Assembly: GCF_018919215.1 (NCBI RefSeq)
Contig: NZ_JAHLQK010000004.1
Coordinates: forward strand, 248,001 to 312,000
Source of the DNA: Alkaliphilus flagellatus
Lineage (GTDB): Bacteria; Bacillota; Clostridia; Peptostreptococcales; Natronincolaceae
Direction of reading: 5' to 3'
DNA length: 64,000 bases
Of the stretch, positions 27,502 to 37,086 are shown in pieces; the first letter of the stretch is position 1; every line of letters starts with the position of its first letter. The notes under the pieces were generated by a model, which saw only the letters and a program-made list of their open reading frames with translations, was not told where the DNA came from and searched no databases. Made by a program: the position numbers and the translations under genes.

Positions 27502-28194
27502 CTATTCCTCCACAAATTTGTATCCTACACCATAAACAGTAACAATATATTTAATATCTTTGTCTTCAATTTTTTGTCTTATGTTCTTGATATGGGTATC
27601 TATTGTTCTATCATAGCCTTCATAATCATATCCAAGCACTTTCTCAATTAATGAATCTCTCGAGAAAACTACACCTACATTTTGAGCCAATAAACTTAAA
27701 AGTTTAAACTCTGTAGCTGTTAAGTCTACCAGCTTACCTTGTTTTTTCACTTCCATATTTGTAAAATTAATTGTTAGATCTCCCTTATGGAGTTCTACTA
27801 TTTCAGTAGCTATTCTATCTCCAGCTGTTCTTCTTAAAATTGCCCTAACTCTAGCTACTAATTCCTTCGGACTAAATGGCTTAGGCATGTAATCATCTGC
27901 CCCGATATCTAATCCATATATCCTGTCACCTTCATCGACCTTAGCTGTTAGCATTAGGATAGGTACATTTGATTTTATTCTTATTTTCTTACACACCTCT
28001 TCTCCCGACAAATCAGGCAGCATTAAGTCTAATATAATAAAGTCAATTTCTTTCTCATCAAATATATTTAAAGCTTCTTGACCTTTATATGAAATTAATA
28101 CAGTATAGCCTTCTTTCTCTAAATAGGCCTTTACAACGCTAACTATATTTTCCTCATCATCCACTACAAGAACAGTTTTAGTGCTATTAATCAT
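27502..28194 (-). CDS. OmpR/PhoB-type response regulator
   Basis: 230 residues. Receiver domain with acidic pocket D12-D13, phospho-acceptor D56 in ILDLMLP and K in MLTAK; winged-helix output domain (TEFKLLSLLAQNVG, DYEGYDRTIDTHIKNIRQKIE, TVYGVGYKF). Partner of the kinase downstream. Its target is unknown; the cation-pump and YibE/F genes on either side are candidates. CGGAGATGATAGA precedes the ATG. Confidence 0.95.
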   Translation of the reverse strand: MINSTKTVLVVDDEENIVSVVKAYLEKEGYTVLISYKGQEALNIFDEKEIDFIILDLMLPDLSGEEVCKKIRIKSNVPILMLTAKVDEGDRIYGLDIGADDYMPKPFSPKELVARVRAILRRTAGDRIATEIVELHKGDLTINFTNMEVKKQGKLVDLTATEFKLLSLLAQNVGVVFSRDSLIEKVLGYDYEGYDRTIDTHIKNIRQKIEDKDIKYIVTVYGVGYKFVEE

Positions 28195-28226
28195 TCTATC
28201 ATCTCCGTTCTCATTTATTATACTAC

Positions 28227-28262
28227 AAAATACCTCTATTCATTTCTGAATAGAGGTATTTT
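28227..28262. terminator. Terminator between P-ATPase and response regulator genes
   Basis: AAAATACCTCTATTCA and TGAATAGAGGTATTTT form a perfect 16-bp stem with a 4-nt loop, 10 nt after the pump's stop codon. It separates the pump from the two-component transcript. Confidence 0.85.
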
Positions 28263-28271
28263 GTTATTTAT

Positions 28272-30947
28272 TTAGTGAGCTTCATCGCTTTTTATTATTG
28301 TTTTTCTTATTAAGTCTACCGGTATAATCATTACTGAGAATATCAATACAATCAACCATTCGTTTAATGCAAGAGGAGTTGTTCTTAAAACCACACCGCC
28401 TATATATGTCATAACTACTTGAATAATTACAATAAGCCCCATAACCTTTAGGAAATCTTTATTTTGACCAATATGTTCGAATATATTCATGTTTGATGTT
28501 CTAGCATTAAAGCTGTTAAATACTGCAGTTAAAATAAAGAAGCTGAAAAACGCAGTCATATGGTGTAGTCCTTGACTTCCACCTATAAACATATCTCCAA
28601 CAGTTTTAGAAGTTAAGAAGAATATACTAACTAATGCTGTAAAAATTCCCCCTACGCCTATTGAAGACCACATATATTTTGAAAGAATATTCTCGTCTCT
28701 TCTTTTTGGCTTTTCATTCATATATCGCTTAAGGGCTGGCTCTCCTCCAAAGGCAAGAGCAGCTAAAGTATCCATAACTAAATTAACCCAAAGCATTTGC
28801 GTAATAGTCAGAGCTTCATGGATACCAATAAATGGTCCTATAAAACTTATAAATACGGCTGAAACATTTATTGTTAATTGGAAAATAATAAACTTTCTAA
28901 TACTCTTAAAAATTGTTCTTCCATATAACACTGCTCTAGCGATAGATTGGAAGTTATCATCTAAAATAACAATATCTCCGGCTTCTTTTGCCACCTCTGT
29001 TCCAGAACCCATAGCAAACCCAACATCAGCTTGCTTTAAAGCAGGAGAGTCATTAACTCCGTCTCCTGTCATACCAACTACAAGGTTAAGCTCTTGTGAA
29101 ATCCTTACAAGTCTAGATTTATCAGTAGGCAATGCTCTTGCTATAACTCGAATATTTGGAAGCATTTTTTTTAAATCCTCATCTGATATTTTTTGTAGTT
29201 CATCAGAAGTTAATACTATTTGATTTTCATCCGTTAATAGACCTGAATCTCTTGCAATAGATACTGCAGTTTCTTTTCTATCGCCAGTAATCATAACAAC
29301 CTGTATTCCTGCTTGTTGCACTTCACGAATAGCCTTAGTAGCCTCTGGTCTCACATCATCTCTTATACCTAGAATACCTACAAGAGTCAGATTATCAAAT
29401 TCTCCATCTTCATCTAATGCTTCGTCAGAAGTTGCTATAGCTAATATTCTAATTGCCCTTGAAGCCATTTCATTCATTTGATTTTCTATTTCTTTATAAT
29501 TTTTGAAAGTCTGCTTATCCCCATTTTCATCATAATAAAATTTACACTTAGAAATAATTTTTTCTGGTGCACCTTTTATTAGGGTTAAGTTATAATCACC
29601 ATCAACTTGACTAGCTGAATACTTTTTATCAGAGCTAAAAGGCATAGTTTTTACTTTTTTTACATTATAAAGATCTTGTCTCTTGCTATGATTTATAAAT
29701 CCAAGAACAGCTCTCTCTGTAGCATTACCTCCAATTATTTGATATGTGCCATTATCCTTCTCTGGCTCACTAATGAGAGCATTTGTATTTTCAGTTAATG
29801 ATAAATGTAGTATTTTTTTTAAGTTATTTTGAATAGAGTCATAATTATTATACTTTTGAATATCTCCAGTTATAAATTCCACTACCTCAAGCTGGCCTTT
29901 AGTAATTGTACCAGTTTTATCTGAAAACAATATATTTAGACCTCCAGCAGTTTCTATACCAACTAGCTTTCTAACAAGAACGTTATCCTTAAGCATTTTT
30001 CTCATGTTTAATGAAAGCACCATAGCTATCATCATAGGTAATCCTTCTGGAACAGCAACAACTATAATAATTACACCAAGAATAATAGCTGTTACTAAAT
30101 CATTAACGGGATTGGACCAATTGCTAAAATACGTAGCAATTTGTGCCATATCAAAGTTGTTGTCAATTACTGCTCTTTGAAAAAAGTATGCAATAGTTAT
30201 TAATCCACCGCCGATATATCCAAACATCGAAATTTGTTCTGCTAATTTTTCAAGTTTGATTTTAAGTGGAGATTCCCTGTCTTCGATCTGCATCTCTTGG
30301 GCTAGTTTTCCATATTGTGTATTATCACCTACAGTTATAACCTCCATAACACCTTCACCACTTACTACAACAGTTCCCCTAAATAGTTTATACTCGTTGA
30401 AAAAGCTTTTTTTCTTTTCTTCTTCTGTCTCAATATAATCCTTAGGCATAACAAATTTCTTAGCTTCTTTAGACTCACCATTTAAAGTTGCCTGGTCCAC
30501 TCTTAATTCCCCATCAATCAACTTTCCGTCTGCTGGAATTAAATCTCCTGACTGTAGGACAACTAAATCTCCTACAACAATGTCATCTATTAATACTTCT
30601 TCTATTTTACTATCTCTAAATACCTTAACCTTGATTTTGGATGCATCTTCTTGTAATTTCTGAAAAGCATTTTCATTACTATGTTCTGACCAAGTACCTA
30701 CAAGTGTTGCAAGTAAAACTGCAACTGCAATACCTGCTGATTCATACCAATGAGCTTTACCCATAAATACAAATATAACATTGATGACCAGGGCAAAAAT
30801 TAATATTTTTATAATTGGATCATTAAAATTCCCAATAAACTTTTGCCAAAAAGTCTCAGTTTCCAATTGTGTTAGAGAGTTAGACCCATTCTTTTGTCTT
30901 GATAACTCTACCTCATTTTGACTTAAGCCTTTAAAATGATTATTCAC
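28272..30947 (-). CDS. Ca2+-translocating P-type ATPase, PMCA-like
   Basis: 891 residues, P2-type pump. Seen: TGES in the actuator domain, PEGLP in TM4 (Ca site), phosphorylation motif SDKTGTITKGQ, KGAPE, MTGDGVNDSPALK hinge and NLVMD in TM6, ending in four C-terminal helices. It exports Ca2+ (or another divalent cation) at the expense of ATP. The start is GTG at 30947 with GAGGAAGATAATA upstream. N-terminal GLSQNEVELSRQKNGSN is the cation-ATPase N domain. Confidence 0.93.
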   Translation of the reverse strand: MNNHFKGLSQNEVELSRQKNGSNSLTQLETETFWQKFIGNFNDPIIKILIFALVINVIFVFMGKAHWYESAGIAVAVLLATLVGTWSEHSNENAFQKLQEDASKIKVKVFRDSKIEEVLIDDIVVGDLVVLQSGDLIPADGKLIDGELRVDQATLNGESKEAKKFVMPKDYIETEEEKKKSFFNEYKLFRGTVVVSGEGVMEVITVGDNTQYGKLAQEMQIEDRESPLKIKLEKLAEQISMFGYIGGGLITIAYFFQRAVIDNNFDMAQIATYFSNWSNPVNDLVTAIILGVIIIVVAVPEGLPMMIAMVLSLNMRKMLKDNVLVRKLVGIETAGGLNILFSDKTGTITKGQLEVVEFITGDIQKYNNYDSIQNNLKKILHLSLTENTNALISEPEKDNGTYQIIGGNATERAVLGFINHSKRQDLYNVKKVKTMPFSSDKKYSASQVDGDYNLTLIKGAPEKIISKCKFYYDENGDKQTFKNYKEIENQMNEMASRAIRILAIATSDEALDEDGEFDNLTLVGILGIRDDVRPEATKAIREVQQAGIQVVMITGDRKETAVSIARDSGLLTDENQIVLTSDELQKISDEDLKKMLPNIRVIARALPTDKSRLVRISQELNLVVGMTGDGVNDSPALKQADVGFAMGSGTEVAKEAGDIVILDDNFQSIARAVLYGRTIFKSIRKFIIFQLTINVSAVFISFIGPFIGIHEALTITQMLWVNLVMDTLAALAFGGEPALKRYMNEKPKRRDENILSKYMWSSIGVGGIFTALVSIFFLTSKTVGDMFIGGSQGLHHMTAFFSFFILTAVFNSFNARTSNMNIFEHIGQNKDFLKVMGLIVIIQVVMTYIGGVVLRTTPLALNEWLIVLIFSVMIIPVDLIRKTIIKSDEAH

Positions 30948-31126
30948 TATTATCTTCCTCTTCCTTTGTGATTTTTATTGTTTCCAATTTAACATACTTA
31001 GTATAGAAATTGGAAAATATATGTATGTCCCTTATAATGATAATTATATTACAAATCTTATGTTTTTCATAGTATTAAATGTATTTTTTTAAATAATTAA
31101 TAAATATTTTTAATTTCATTAATATA

Positions 31127-31165
31127 TATAGAAGTTATATTAATATTTTTAATATAACTTCTATA
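31127..31165 (-). terminator. Terminator of the lost amidase gene
   Basis: TATAGAAGTTATATTA pairs perfectly over 16 bp with TAATATAACTTCTATA. It contains the stop codon of the amidase remnant, as in an intact gene's terminator. Confidence 0.6.
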
Positions 31166-31331
31166 TGCCTTTAGCTTCCTTTGCCCACTGACTTATATTA
31201 TTTTCTTTACCATCTTGATTATACTTTATACCTATAAATTCTAATATTCCCTTAGAAATTCCTAAGGCAGTTTTATATATGAAATTTTGATCCCCTAGTA
31301 ACCTCTCCCCATCTATATTACTAATAGGTAT
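31161..31331 (-). pseudogene. C-terminal remnant of an N-acetylmuramoyl-L-alanine amidase
   Basis: About 56 in-frame codons ending in TAG, without a start. The translation has SNIDGERLLGDQNFIYKTALGISKGILEFIGIKY, matching the last strand and helix of Amidase_3 enzymes (usually F-[LM]-SN...E...L...D...AIAxGIxxY), then NISQWAKEAKGI, which resembles the start of an SLH repeat. It lies in the 450-bp gap between two P-ATPase genes; the N-terminal catalytic part is gone. The remainder of the gap holds two hairpins and AT-rich sequence. Confidence 0.65.
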
Positions 31332-31332
31332 A

Positions 31333-31372
31333 AATTATAAACTCCTAGATTTTTTGCTAGGAGTTTATAATT
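31333..31372 (-). terminator. Terminator of the second P-ATPase gene
   Basis: AATTATAAACTCCTAG and CTAGGAGTTTATAATT, a perfect 16-bp stem, 28 nt after the pump's stop codon. Confidence 0.8.
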
Positions 31373-31399
31373 CGAATTAATATGTAACTATCTACTAAT

Positions 31400-33976
31400 C
31401 TACTTTTCTTCTCTCTTTATAAACAGTGCTTTTCCTATCTCATTAACTAAAATTATTGATAGCGAAATTCCTATAACAATAATCCAATCCATAAAAGTTA
31501 AAGGTGTAGTACTAAATATATTATTAAAGATTGGTATTTGTACTATCGCTGATTGAAGAACTATTCCTAGCACTATTGAATATATTAAAAACTTATTCCT
31601 AGATATACCTGTTTTAAAAATAGACTGTTTTAAATTTCTATTATTCATTGAGTGGAATAACTGAGATATACTGAGTACTAAAAATGCCATAGTCTGCCCA
31701 TGAGTCAAGTTTCCATCCTTTAGTCCATATCTAAATGCTATTAATGTAATTATACCTATAAAGAACCCATTTAGAAGTAAATATATAAGCCCACCTTCTG
31801 CAAAAATACTTTCATCTTGACTCCGTGGTTTTTCTGTCATTACATCGGCAGTACCAGGATCTACTCCTAAAGATAAGGCAGGGAGTGTATCAGTAACTAA
31901 GTTTACCCATAAAATATGAATTGGTCTCAATGGAATAGACCAGTTTAATATTATAGCTATAAATAGCGCAAAAAGCTCCCCGAGGTTACAGGATAGTAAA
32001 AATAAAATAGTTTTTTTAATGTTGTTATATATATTTCTGCCTTCTTCTACTGCTTTAACAATAGTAGCAAAATTATCATCAGTCAAAATCATATCAGCGG
32101 CTTCTTTAGATACATCACTGCCCGTAATTCCCATTGCAACTCCAATATTAGCTGCTTTTAGTGATGGTGCATCATTTACTCCATCACCAGTCATAGAAAC
32201 AACATAGCCTTTAGATTGTAAAGCTTTTACTATCATTACCTTATGCTCAGGCTGTACTCTTGCAAATACTCTATACTGATCTATAATTTCATTTAATTCT
32301 TCTTGTTGCATATTGGCTAGTGTTTGACCTTCCATTATTTGGTCTATATTTTGACTAATGCCTACTTCATTAGCTATGGCAAAAGCTGTATCCTTATGAT
32401 CTCCAGTTATCATTACAGTTCTAATCCCTGCACTGTAACATTTTTCAACAGCTTCCTTTACTTCCTCCCTTGCAGGATCTATCATACCAACTAATCCAAT
32501 AAACGTTAAATTGCTTTCATATTCTTCTCCATCTTTTTCCTTATAAGCTAAGGCTAATACTCTTAGAGCTTCCTTTGACATATTAGCAGCATTATTATGT
32601 ATTTCATCTAGATAATTTTCAATAGGTTGCTTCTTATCATCTAATAATATATGAGTAGTCTTTTTAAGTACTAAGTCTAATGCGCCCTTAGTAAAGACTA
32701 TATCCTTTCCATTATACTTATTTACAGTAGTCATCATCTTTCTATCAGAATCAAATGGTATTTCATCTATACGTGGAAAATTTTTATCTATACTGCTCTT
32801 CTTTAAAGAAAGAACACTTCCCATATCTAAAAGTGCTATTTCAGTTGGATCCCCAACAAGGTTACCTTCATTACCAGCATCATTACATAGCATAAAACCA
32901 TCTACTAATAATCTATCCTTTTCTGTTAACTCCTCAACTGACTTTAAATTATTATTATAATATACTTTAGTTACTGTCATCTTGTTTTGAGTAATGGTTC
33001 CAGTTTTATCTGAGCATATAACGTTAACAGAACCTAAGGTCTCTACTGCCGGCAACTTTTTTACTATAGCATTGTGCTTTATCATTTTTTGTACGCCTAA
33101 TGCTAACACAACAGTAATTACTGCTGGAAGTCCTTCTGGAATAATAGCAACTGCAAGAGATATAGATACTAGAAGCATTTCCATTAAATTCTTACCTTGC
33201 ACAATAGCGATACCAAATATTAAAATACAAATTAAAAGTGCTCCTATTCCTAAGTATTTACTTAATTTTTCTAATCTCTTTTGCAATGGAGTTTTAATTT
33301 GTTCTGCCTTATCTATCATAGCTGCAATTTTCCCAATTTCAGTATTCATGCCTATTGATGTAACAACACCAATACCTCTGCCATAGGTGGCATAACTAGA
33401 CATGAAGGCCATGTTTTTTAAATCTCCTAATGCCGTATTTTCTTCACTAACAATGCCATCTATTTTTTCTACCGGAACTGATTCTCCAGTTAAAATAGAT
33501 TCATCTATTTTTAAATTCGCTACTTCCACAAGCCTTAAATCTGCAGGTATATAACGTCCTGCTTCAATATGTACAATATCTCCAGCTACTAATTCCTCCA
33601 CATGAACTTCTTCTAAAACTCCATTTCGTTTTACTAAAGTTTTTGGTGTGGAGAGCTTTTTTAAAGCATCTAAGGATTTTTGTGCTCTATCTTCTTGTAC
33701 GAGCCCAACCACTGCATTTAATACTATTACTATCATAATTATAACTGCATCACTTATCTCTTTCATAATAGCCGAAACAGCTGAAGCTACAATTAATATA
33801 TATACCATAGGTTCATTTAATTGATCTAAAATTTTCATAAATAAAGATCTAGGTTTAGCAGCTGTTAGCTCATTTCTACCATTCTTTGCCCTTTCAACTA
33901 CCTGCTCTTTTACAAGTCCATTTTCTAAATTTGTATCTAATTCCTTTAATATCACATCTTTTTCTTTATTGTACAT
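31400..33976 (-). CDS. Ca2+-transporting P-type ATPase, SERCA/PMR1-like
   Basis: 858 residues, second P2A pump. Motifs: LTGESVPVEK, IIPEGLPAVITVVLALG in TM4, CSDKTGTITQNKMTVTK, FTKGALD, MITGDHKDTA, MTGDGVNDAPSLKAAN and NLVTDTLPALSLG in TM6. The TM4 and TM6 residues fit one or two Ca2+ sites; Mn2+ is also possible. AAGGTGG precedes the ATG. Sharing only general P2A architecture with the pump downstream, it is a paralogue rather than a recent duplicate. The 300-bp region upstream shows AT-rich promoter-like sequence and no gene. Confidence 0.93.
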   Translation of the reverse strand: MYNKEKDVILKELDTNLENGLVKEQVVERAKNGRNELTAAKPRSLFMKILDQLNEPMVYILIVASAVSAIMKEISDAVIIMIVIVLNAVVGLVQEDRAQKSLDALKKLSTPKTLVKRNGVLEEVHVEELVAGDIVHIEAGRYIPADLRLVEVANLKIDESILTGESVPVEKIDGIVSEENTALGDLKNMAFMSSYATYGRGIGVVTSIGMNTEIGKIAAMIDKAEQIKTPLQKRLEKLSKYLGIGALLICILIFGIAIVQGKNLMEMLLVSISLAVAIIPEGLPAVITVVLALGVQKMIKHNAIVKKLPAVETLGSVNVICSDKTGTITQNKMTVTKVYYNNNLKSVEELTEKDRLLVDGFMLCNDAGNEGNLVGDPTEIALLDMGSVLSLKKSSIDKNFPRIDEIPFDSDRKMMTTVNKYNGKDIVFTKGALDLVLKKTTHILLDDKKQPIENYLDEIHNNAANMSKEALRVLALAYKEKDGEEYESNLTFIGLVGMIDPAREEVKEAVEKCYSAGIRTVMITGDHKDTAFAIANEVGISQNIDQIMEGQTLANMQQEELNEIIDQYRVFARVQPEHKVMIVKALQSKGYVVSMTGDGVNDAPSLKAANIGVAMGITGSDVSKEAADMILTDDNFATIVKAVEEGRNIYNNIKKTILFLLSCNLGELFALFIAIILNWSIPLRPIHILWVNLVTDTLPALSLGVDPGTADVMTEKPRSQDESIFAEGGLIYLLLNGFFIGIITLIAFRYGLKDGNLTHGQTMAFLVLSISQLFHSMNNRNLKQSIFKTGISRNKFLIYSIVLGIVLQSAIVQIPIFNNIFSTTPLTFMDWIIVIGISLSIILVNEIGKALFIKREEK

Positions 33977-34146
33977 ATGATTACCACCTTCTTACTTTTT
34001 ATAAATTATATTACTTATTTTAATATATCCATAATTTATATTCATAACACTATTATTTTAATTTATCTCTTATATTATTAGTTTAGTTGCGTAACAAAAT
34101 AAACTACCTATATATTATTAGTAATCTATTTTATAATTTCTTCAAA

Positions 34147-34185
34147 AATGCAAAAATGAACCTAGTAGTGAAAACCACTAGATTC
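34147..34185 (-). terminator. Terminator downstream of the Dph6-like gene
   Basis: GAATCTAGT...ACTAGGTTC stem (one mismatch) with CATTTTTGCATTTTTG after it on the minus strand, 95 nt beyond the gene. Confidence 0.6.
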
Positions 34186-34280
34186 ATAGCTAGAGCATAT
34201 TTATTCCTATTACTTAATATATTACTATGCTTTTCAAATAAAATAAGTTGAATGTCTACATATGTATATATTTTATCAGT

Positions 34281-34940
34281 TTATTCTAATTCCAAATCGA
34301 GCATCCAGTATTTATCTACTTGTATTATGTCTTTCTCCTTCAATTTTAGAGCTTCTTTAAATATAGGTCCATCTATTACTACAGTATGAAATTCACCATT
34401 TTCCCCACAAGCATCTATGCCTAATTCCTCAAGCTCAGTTATTAGAGTTTTGTCAAATAATCTTCCTAAATATTCTTTAGAAAGTTTTTCACCATTTACA
34501 GTATTAATAATAGACTTAAAGCCTCTATCAACAAACTCTTCAATAATCGCTTTACGCTGCTCTCCCCAAAGAGGATGAAAAACTTCTATATCTGTATCTT
34601 TAAATGTTTCGAGTAGCCACTCCCTATGAGCTAGTATGTCTATGTCACCAAATATACCCATATTTATTCCCTTACTCTCTAGTATACTCATTTTTTCTTT
34701 AAATGCCTTCTCATATCCTCCCCATGTTGCCATTCCATGGATAAAATCTATATCCAAAAGCTCTGCATACTTTTTTATTATTTCTGGTTTTAATCCATGG
34801 CCCCTAGATCTTGAACCATCCTCATTAAGCATAGTAAATAAATATTCTACTTTAATTCCTTTTTCTAATGCTCTGTAAAGAGCAAGACAAGAATCTTTTC
34901 CACCACTCCAAGAACAAAAAGCTCTATATCTATTATTCAT
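34281..34940 (-). CDS. Diphthine--ammonia ligase-like ATP pyrophosphatase (Dph6 family)
   Basis: 219 residues. PP-loop SGGKDS at 12-17, then RSRGHGLKPEII, WGGYEKAFKEK, GIFGDIDILAHREWLL, PLWGEQRKAI and the C-terminal CGENGEFHTVVIDGPIF that defines this family. In eukaryotes and archaea Dph6 amidates diphthine on EF-2; bacteria have no diphthamide, so the bacterial members act on another, unknown carboxylate, perhaps in a cobamide- or tRNA-related step. Assignment to the family is secure, the substrate is not. Confidence 0.88.
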   Translation of the reverse strand: MNNRYRAFCSWSGGKDSCLALYRALEKGIKVEYLFTMLNEDGSRSRGHGLKPEIIKKYAELLDIDFIHGMATWGGYEKAFKEKMSILESKGINMGIFGDIDILAHREWLLETFKDTDIEVFHPLWGEQRKAIIEEFVDRGFKSIINTVNGEKLSKEYLGRLFDKTLITELEELGIDACGENGEFHTVVIDGPIFKEALKLKEKDIIQVDKYWMLDLELE

Positions 34941-35074
34941 ACAATCACTCCCAGTCTAATCAATTTTCCTTAACTAATTAATAGTATATATTATTTTTTT
35001 GTGTTTTTCATCCGTTAACATTTTTATCCCGGTATATAATATAAATACATTTGCCAAACCTGATAACAAGCATA

Positions 35075-35109
35075 AAAAAATAAGACTCAATATAGAGCCT
35101 TATTTTTTA
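35075..35109. terminator. Terminator of the pirin gene
   Basis: AAATAAGaCTC-AATATA-GAGcCTTATTT with A/T-runs on both sides, 12 nt past the pirin stop. Confidence 0.8.
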
Positions 35110-35120
35110 TATTTAATAAA

Positions 35121-35822
35121 TTATTTTTCTTTTTCCATTTCGATAATAAGCAAGTGTGAATTTTCGTTAGCTGTTATCAAAATATCTTCTTCAGTAATCT
35201 CCATAGCATCTCTGGCATTTAATATATTATCTTTTATTTGTGAAGAGCCTTCTATTTGTACTAAATACGCTTGCCTACCTTTTTGAACTGAAAAATCTAT
35301 TTTATTTTTCTCATCTAACTCTAAAACATAAAAATTTACATCTTGATTTATTTTTATTGGTGCATCCCCATCTTTGCTAGAAACTATATGCAACCACTTG
35401 TTTTTTCTCATTTCCCATTCAAATTCATAATCTCCATAGCTTGGAGTGTGTCCCTTTTTATCTGGAATAATCCATATCTGTAAAAGCCTTGTAGTTTCAT
35501 GGCCAAAATTATGTTCACTATGATACACTCCTGTTCCAGCACTCATATACTGAACATGCCCGCGAGTAATGGTACCTTTATTACCCATACTGTCTCCATG
35601 GGTTAATTCACCATTTATAACATATGAAATAATCTCCATATCCCTATGAGGATGTGTATCAAACCCTTTGTTCGGTTCGATTAAATCATCATTTATAACT
35701 CTCAGTACTCCAAAATTCATATTTTTTGGGTTATAGTACTCTGCAAAAGAAAAATGAAATATACTTTTAAGCCAGCCTAAGTCACTTCTCCCCATATTAC
35801 TATTTTCTAGTTTTCTTAACAT
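35121..35822 (-). CDS. Pirin family protein (YhhW-like)
   Basis: 233 residues, bicupin. The metal site is visible: THPHRDMEIISYVINGELTHGDS and SAGTGVYHSEHN, giving two His, one His and one Glu of the first cupin, as in YhhW and pirins with quercetinase activity. Cytoplasmic, probably a redox-linked dioxygenase or regulator. It is 55 nt downstream of the nitroreductase on the same strand and so likely belongs to the same HxlR-controlled unit. Confidence 0.93.
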   Translation of the reverse strand: MLRKLENSNMGRSDLGWLKSIFHFSFAEYYNPKNMNFGVLRVINDDLIEPNKGFDTHPHRDMEIISYVINGELTHGDSMGNKGTITRGHVQYMSAGTGVYHSEHNFGHETTRLLQIWIIPDKKGHTPSYGDYEFEWEMRKNKWLHIVSSKDGDAPIKINQDVNFYVLELDEKNKIDFSVQKGRQAYLVQIEGSSQIKDNILNARDAMEITEEDILITANENSHLLIIEMEKEK

Positions 35823-35877
35823 AATATCACCTCACTTACTTTGTTTTGTATAAATCTAATACCCTTATTTCTTAATA

Positions 35878-36477
35878 TTATTTAAAGACCTTTATTCTTT
35901 CTTCTAGTGGAATAAATTCCTTATCACCAGCAGGGGCTGTTGGTTTTCCGAAAGGCATCTGTGCAATTAGCTTCCAGTTATTTGGTATATCCCACTGTTT
36001 CTTTACATCCTCTTCAATAAGTTCATTATAATGCTGTAATGATACTCCCATTCCTTCGATTGATAGAGAAGTCCAAATTACATATTGATTCATACCAGAA
36101 GCTTGTTGTGACCAAATTGGAAAATTATCTTTATAAGCTGCAAATTGTTGTTGCAGTGATTCGATTACACTATTATCCTCAAAAAACAAAACTGTACCAT
36201 ATCCATTTTTGAATGAGTTAATTTTTTCTTCAGTAGGAGCAAAATTATTTTCTGGAACAACCTTTCTTAGAGCCTCTTTTGTTATATCCCATAATTTATC
36301 ATGGTTTTCATTAAATAAAACGACAACTCTTGCACTCTGAGAGTTAAATGCTGAAGGAGTATACTTTACAGAATCGTTTATTATTTCCTGAATTCTTTCA
36401 TCTGAAATAGTTGTTTCTTTACTAATCCCATAAATTGTTCTTCTTTCTTTTACAGCAGTATAAAAATCTTTTGTCAT
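35878..36477 (-). CDS. Nitroreductase family protein (Hbn1/YdgI-like)
   Basis: 199-residue FMN enzyme. RRTIYG near the start replaces the usual RRS; TPSAFNSQSARVVVLF is the FMN/substrate strand, SGMNQYVIWTSLSIEGMGVSLQHYN the central helix, and MPFGKPTAPAGDKEFIPLEERIKVF the family's C-terminal signature. Reduces nitroaromatics or quinones with NAD(P)H. Divergent from an HxlR regulator, a standard arrangement for electrophile-induced enzymes, and followed by pirin. Confidence 0.93.
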   Translation of the reverse strand: MTKDFYTAVKERRTIYGISKETTISDERIQEIINDSVKYTPSAFNSQSARVVVLFNENHDKLWDITKEALRKVVPENNFAPTEEKINSFKNGYGTVLFFEDNSVIESLQQQFAAYKDNFPIWSQQASGMNQYVIWTSLSIEGMGVSLQHYNELIEEDVKKQWDIPNNWKLIAQMPFGKPTAPAGDKEFIPLEERIKVFK

Positions 36478-36707
36478 TTAAATCTTCCTCTCTTTTTTAA
36501 AATTAATTATGAATAGTATCTGTATTCCTAAAAATTTAATGCAACTGTCTTGTTATTCTATTAGACTATTACTACTCACCTGCATTTTAAAATTTGTCTT
36601 TATGTTTTAAATAATTATTGTTATACTAAAATTATATACCATATTGTTAAATATAGAAGTATGCACTTTTAAGTAAGGTACTATACGAAAGGATAGTGAT
36701 ATTTATT

Positions 36708-37031
36708 ATGAAAAACTCAAAAGAATTACACTCTAATTGTCCGATTCAGTATACATTAGATATGATAGGCGGAAAGTGGAAGCTTGTTATATTATGGCAT
36801 CTGACAAATGATAAAGTAATGAGATATGGTGAAATAAAGAGGAGCCTTACTGGAATTACTCATAAAATGTTAAGTCAGCAATTAAAAGAACTCGAAGCTA
36901 ATGGATTAATACATCGTGAAGAATATCCTCAAGTTCCTCCAAAGGTTGAGTATTCTTTAACAGAACTAGGGAAATCTCTATTACCAGTTTTACAGAGCAT
37001 GAGTGAGTGGGGAGAGAAAAGTCTTTTATAA
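36708..37031 (+). CDS. HxlR family transcriptional regulator
   Basis: 107 residues. Winged helix with CPIQYTLDMIGGKWKLVILWHL (the single Cys at the N-terminus is the usual redox/electrophile sensor), RYGEIKRSLTGITHKMLSQQLKELEANGLIHR as recognition helix and EYPQVPPKVEYSLTELGKSL as wing. ATG 36708 gives the normal length. It is divergent from the nitroreductase-pirin unit and very likely controls it and itself. The 220-bp gap has GTAT...ATAC half-sites around 36658-36686 that could be an operator. Confidence 0.92.
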   Translation: MKNSKELHSNCPIQYTLDMIGGKWKLVILWHLTNDKVMRYGEIKRSLTGITHKMLSQQLKELEANGLIHREEYPQVPPKVEYSLTELGKSLLPVLQSMSEWGEKSLL

Positions 37032-37048
37032 TTGTATTTTAAAAACAG

Positions 37049-37083
37049 TAAGACTCCAGTTGTATAGAGTCTTATATTTTTTC
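37049..37083 (+). terminator. Terminator of the HxlR gene
   Basis: TAAGACTC-cagttgtata-GAGTCTTA followed by TATTTTTTC, 17 nt after the stop codon. Confidence 0.85.
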
Positions 37084-37086
37084 TAT

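Noticed and set aside
32994-33386. 130-codon frame on the plus strand
   Set aside because: Antisense to the Ca-type pump, whose motifs are intact through this region.
34971-35080. Short hydrophobic minus-strand frame ending near 34978
   Set aside because: It overlaps the pirin terminator, has no start with ribosome site, and may be only a remnant; not enough support.
36478-36695. A defined HxlR operator
   Set aside because: Only loose GTAT/ATAC half-sites are visible; too weak to annotate as a site.
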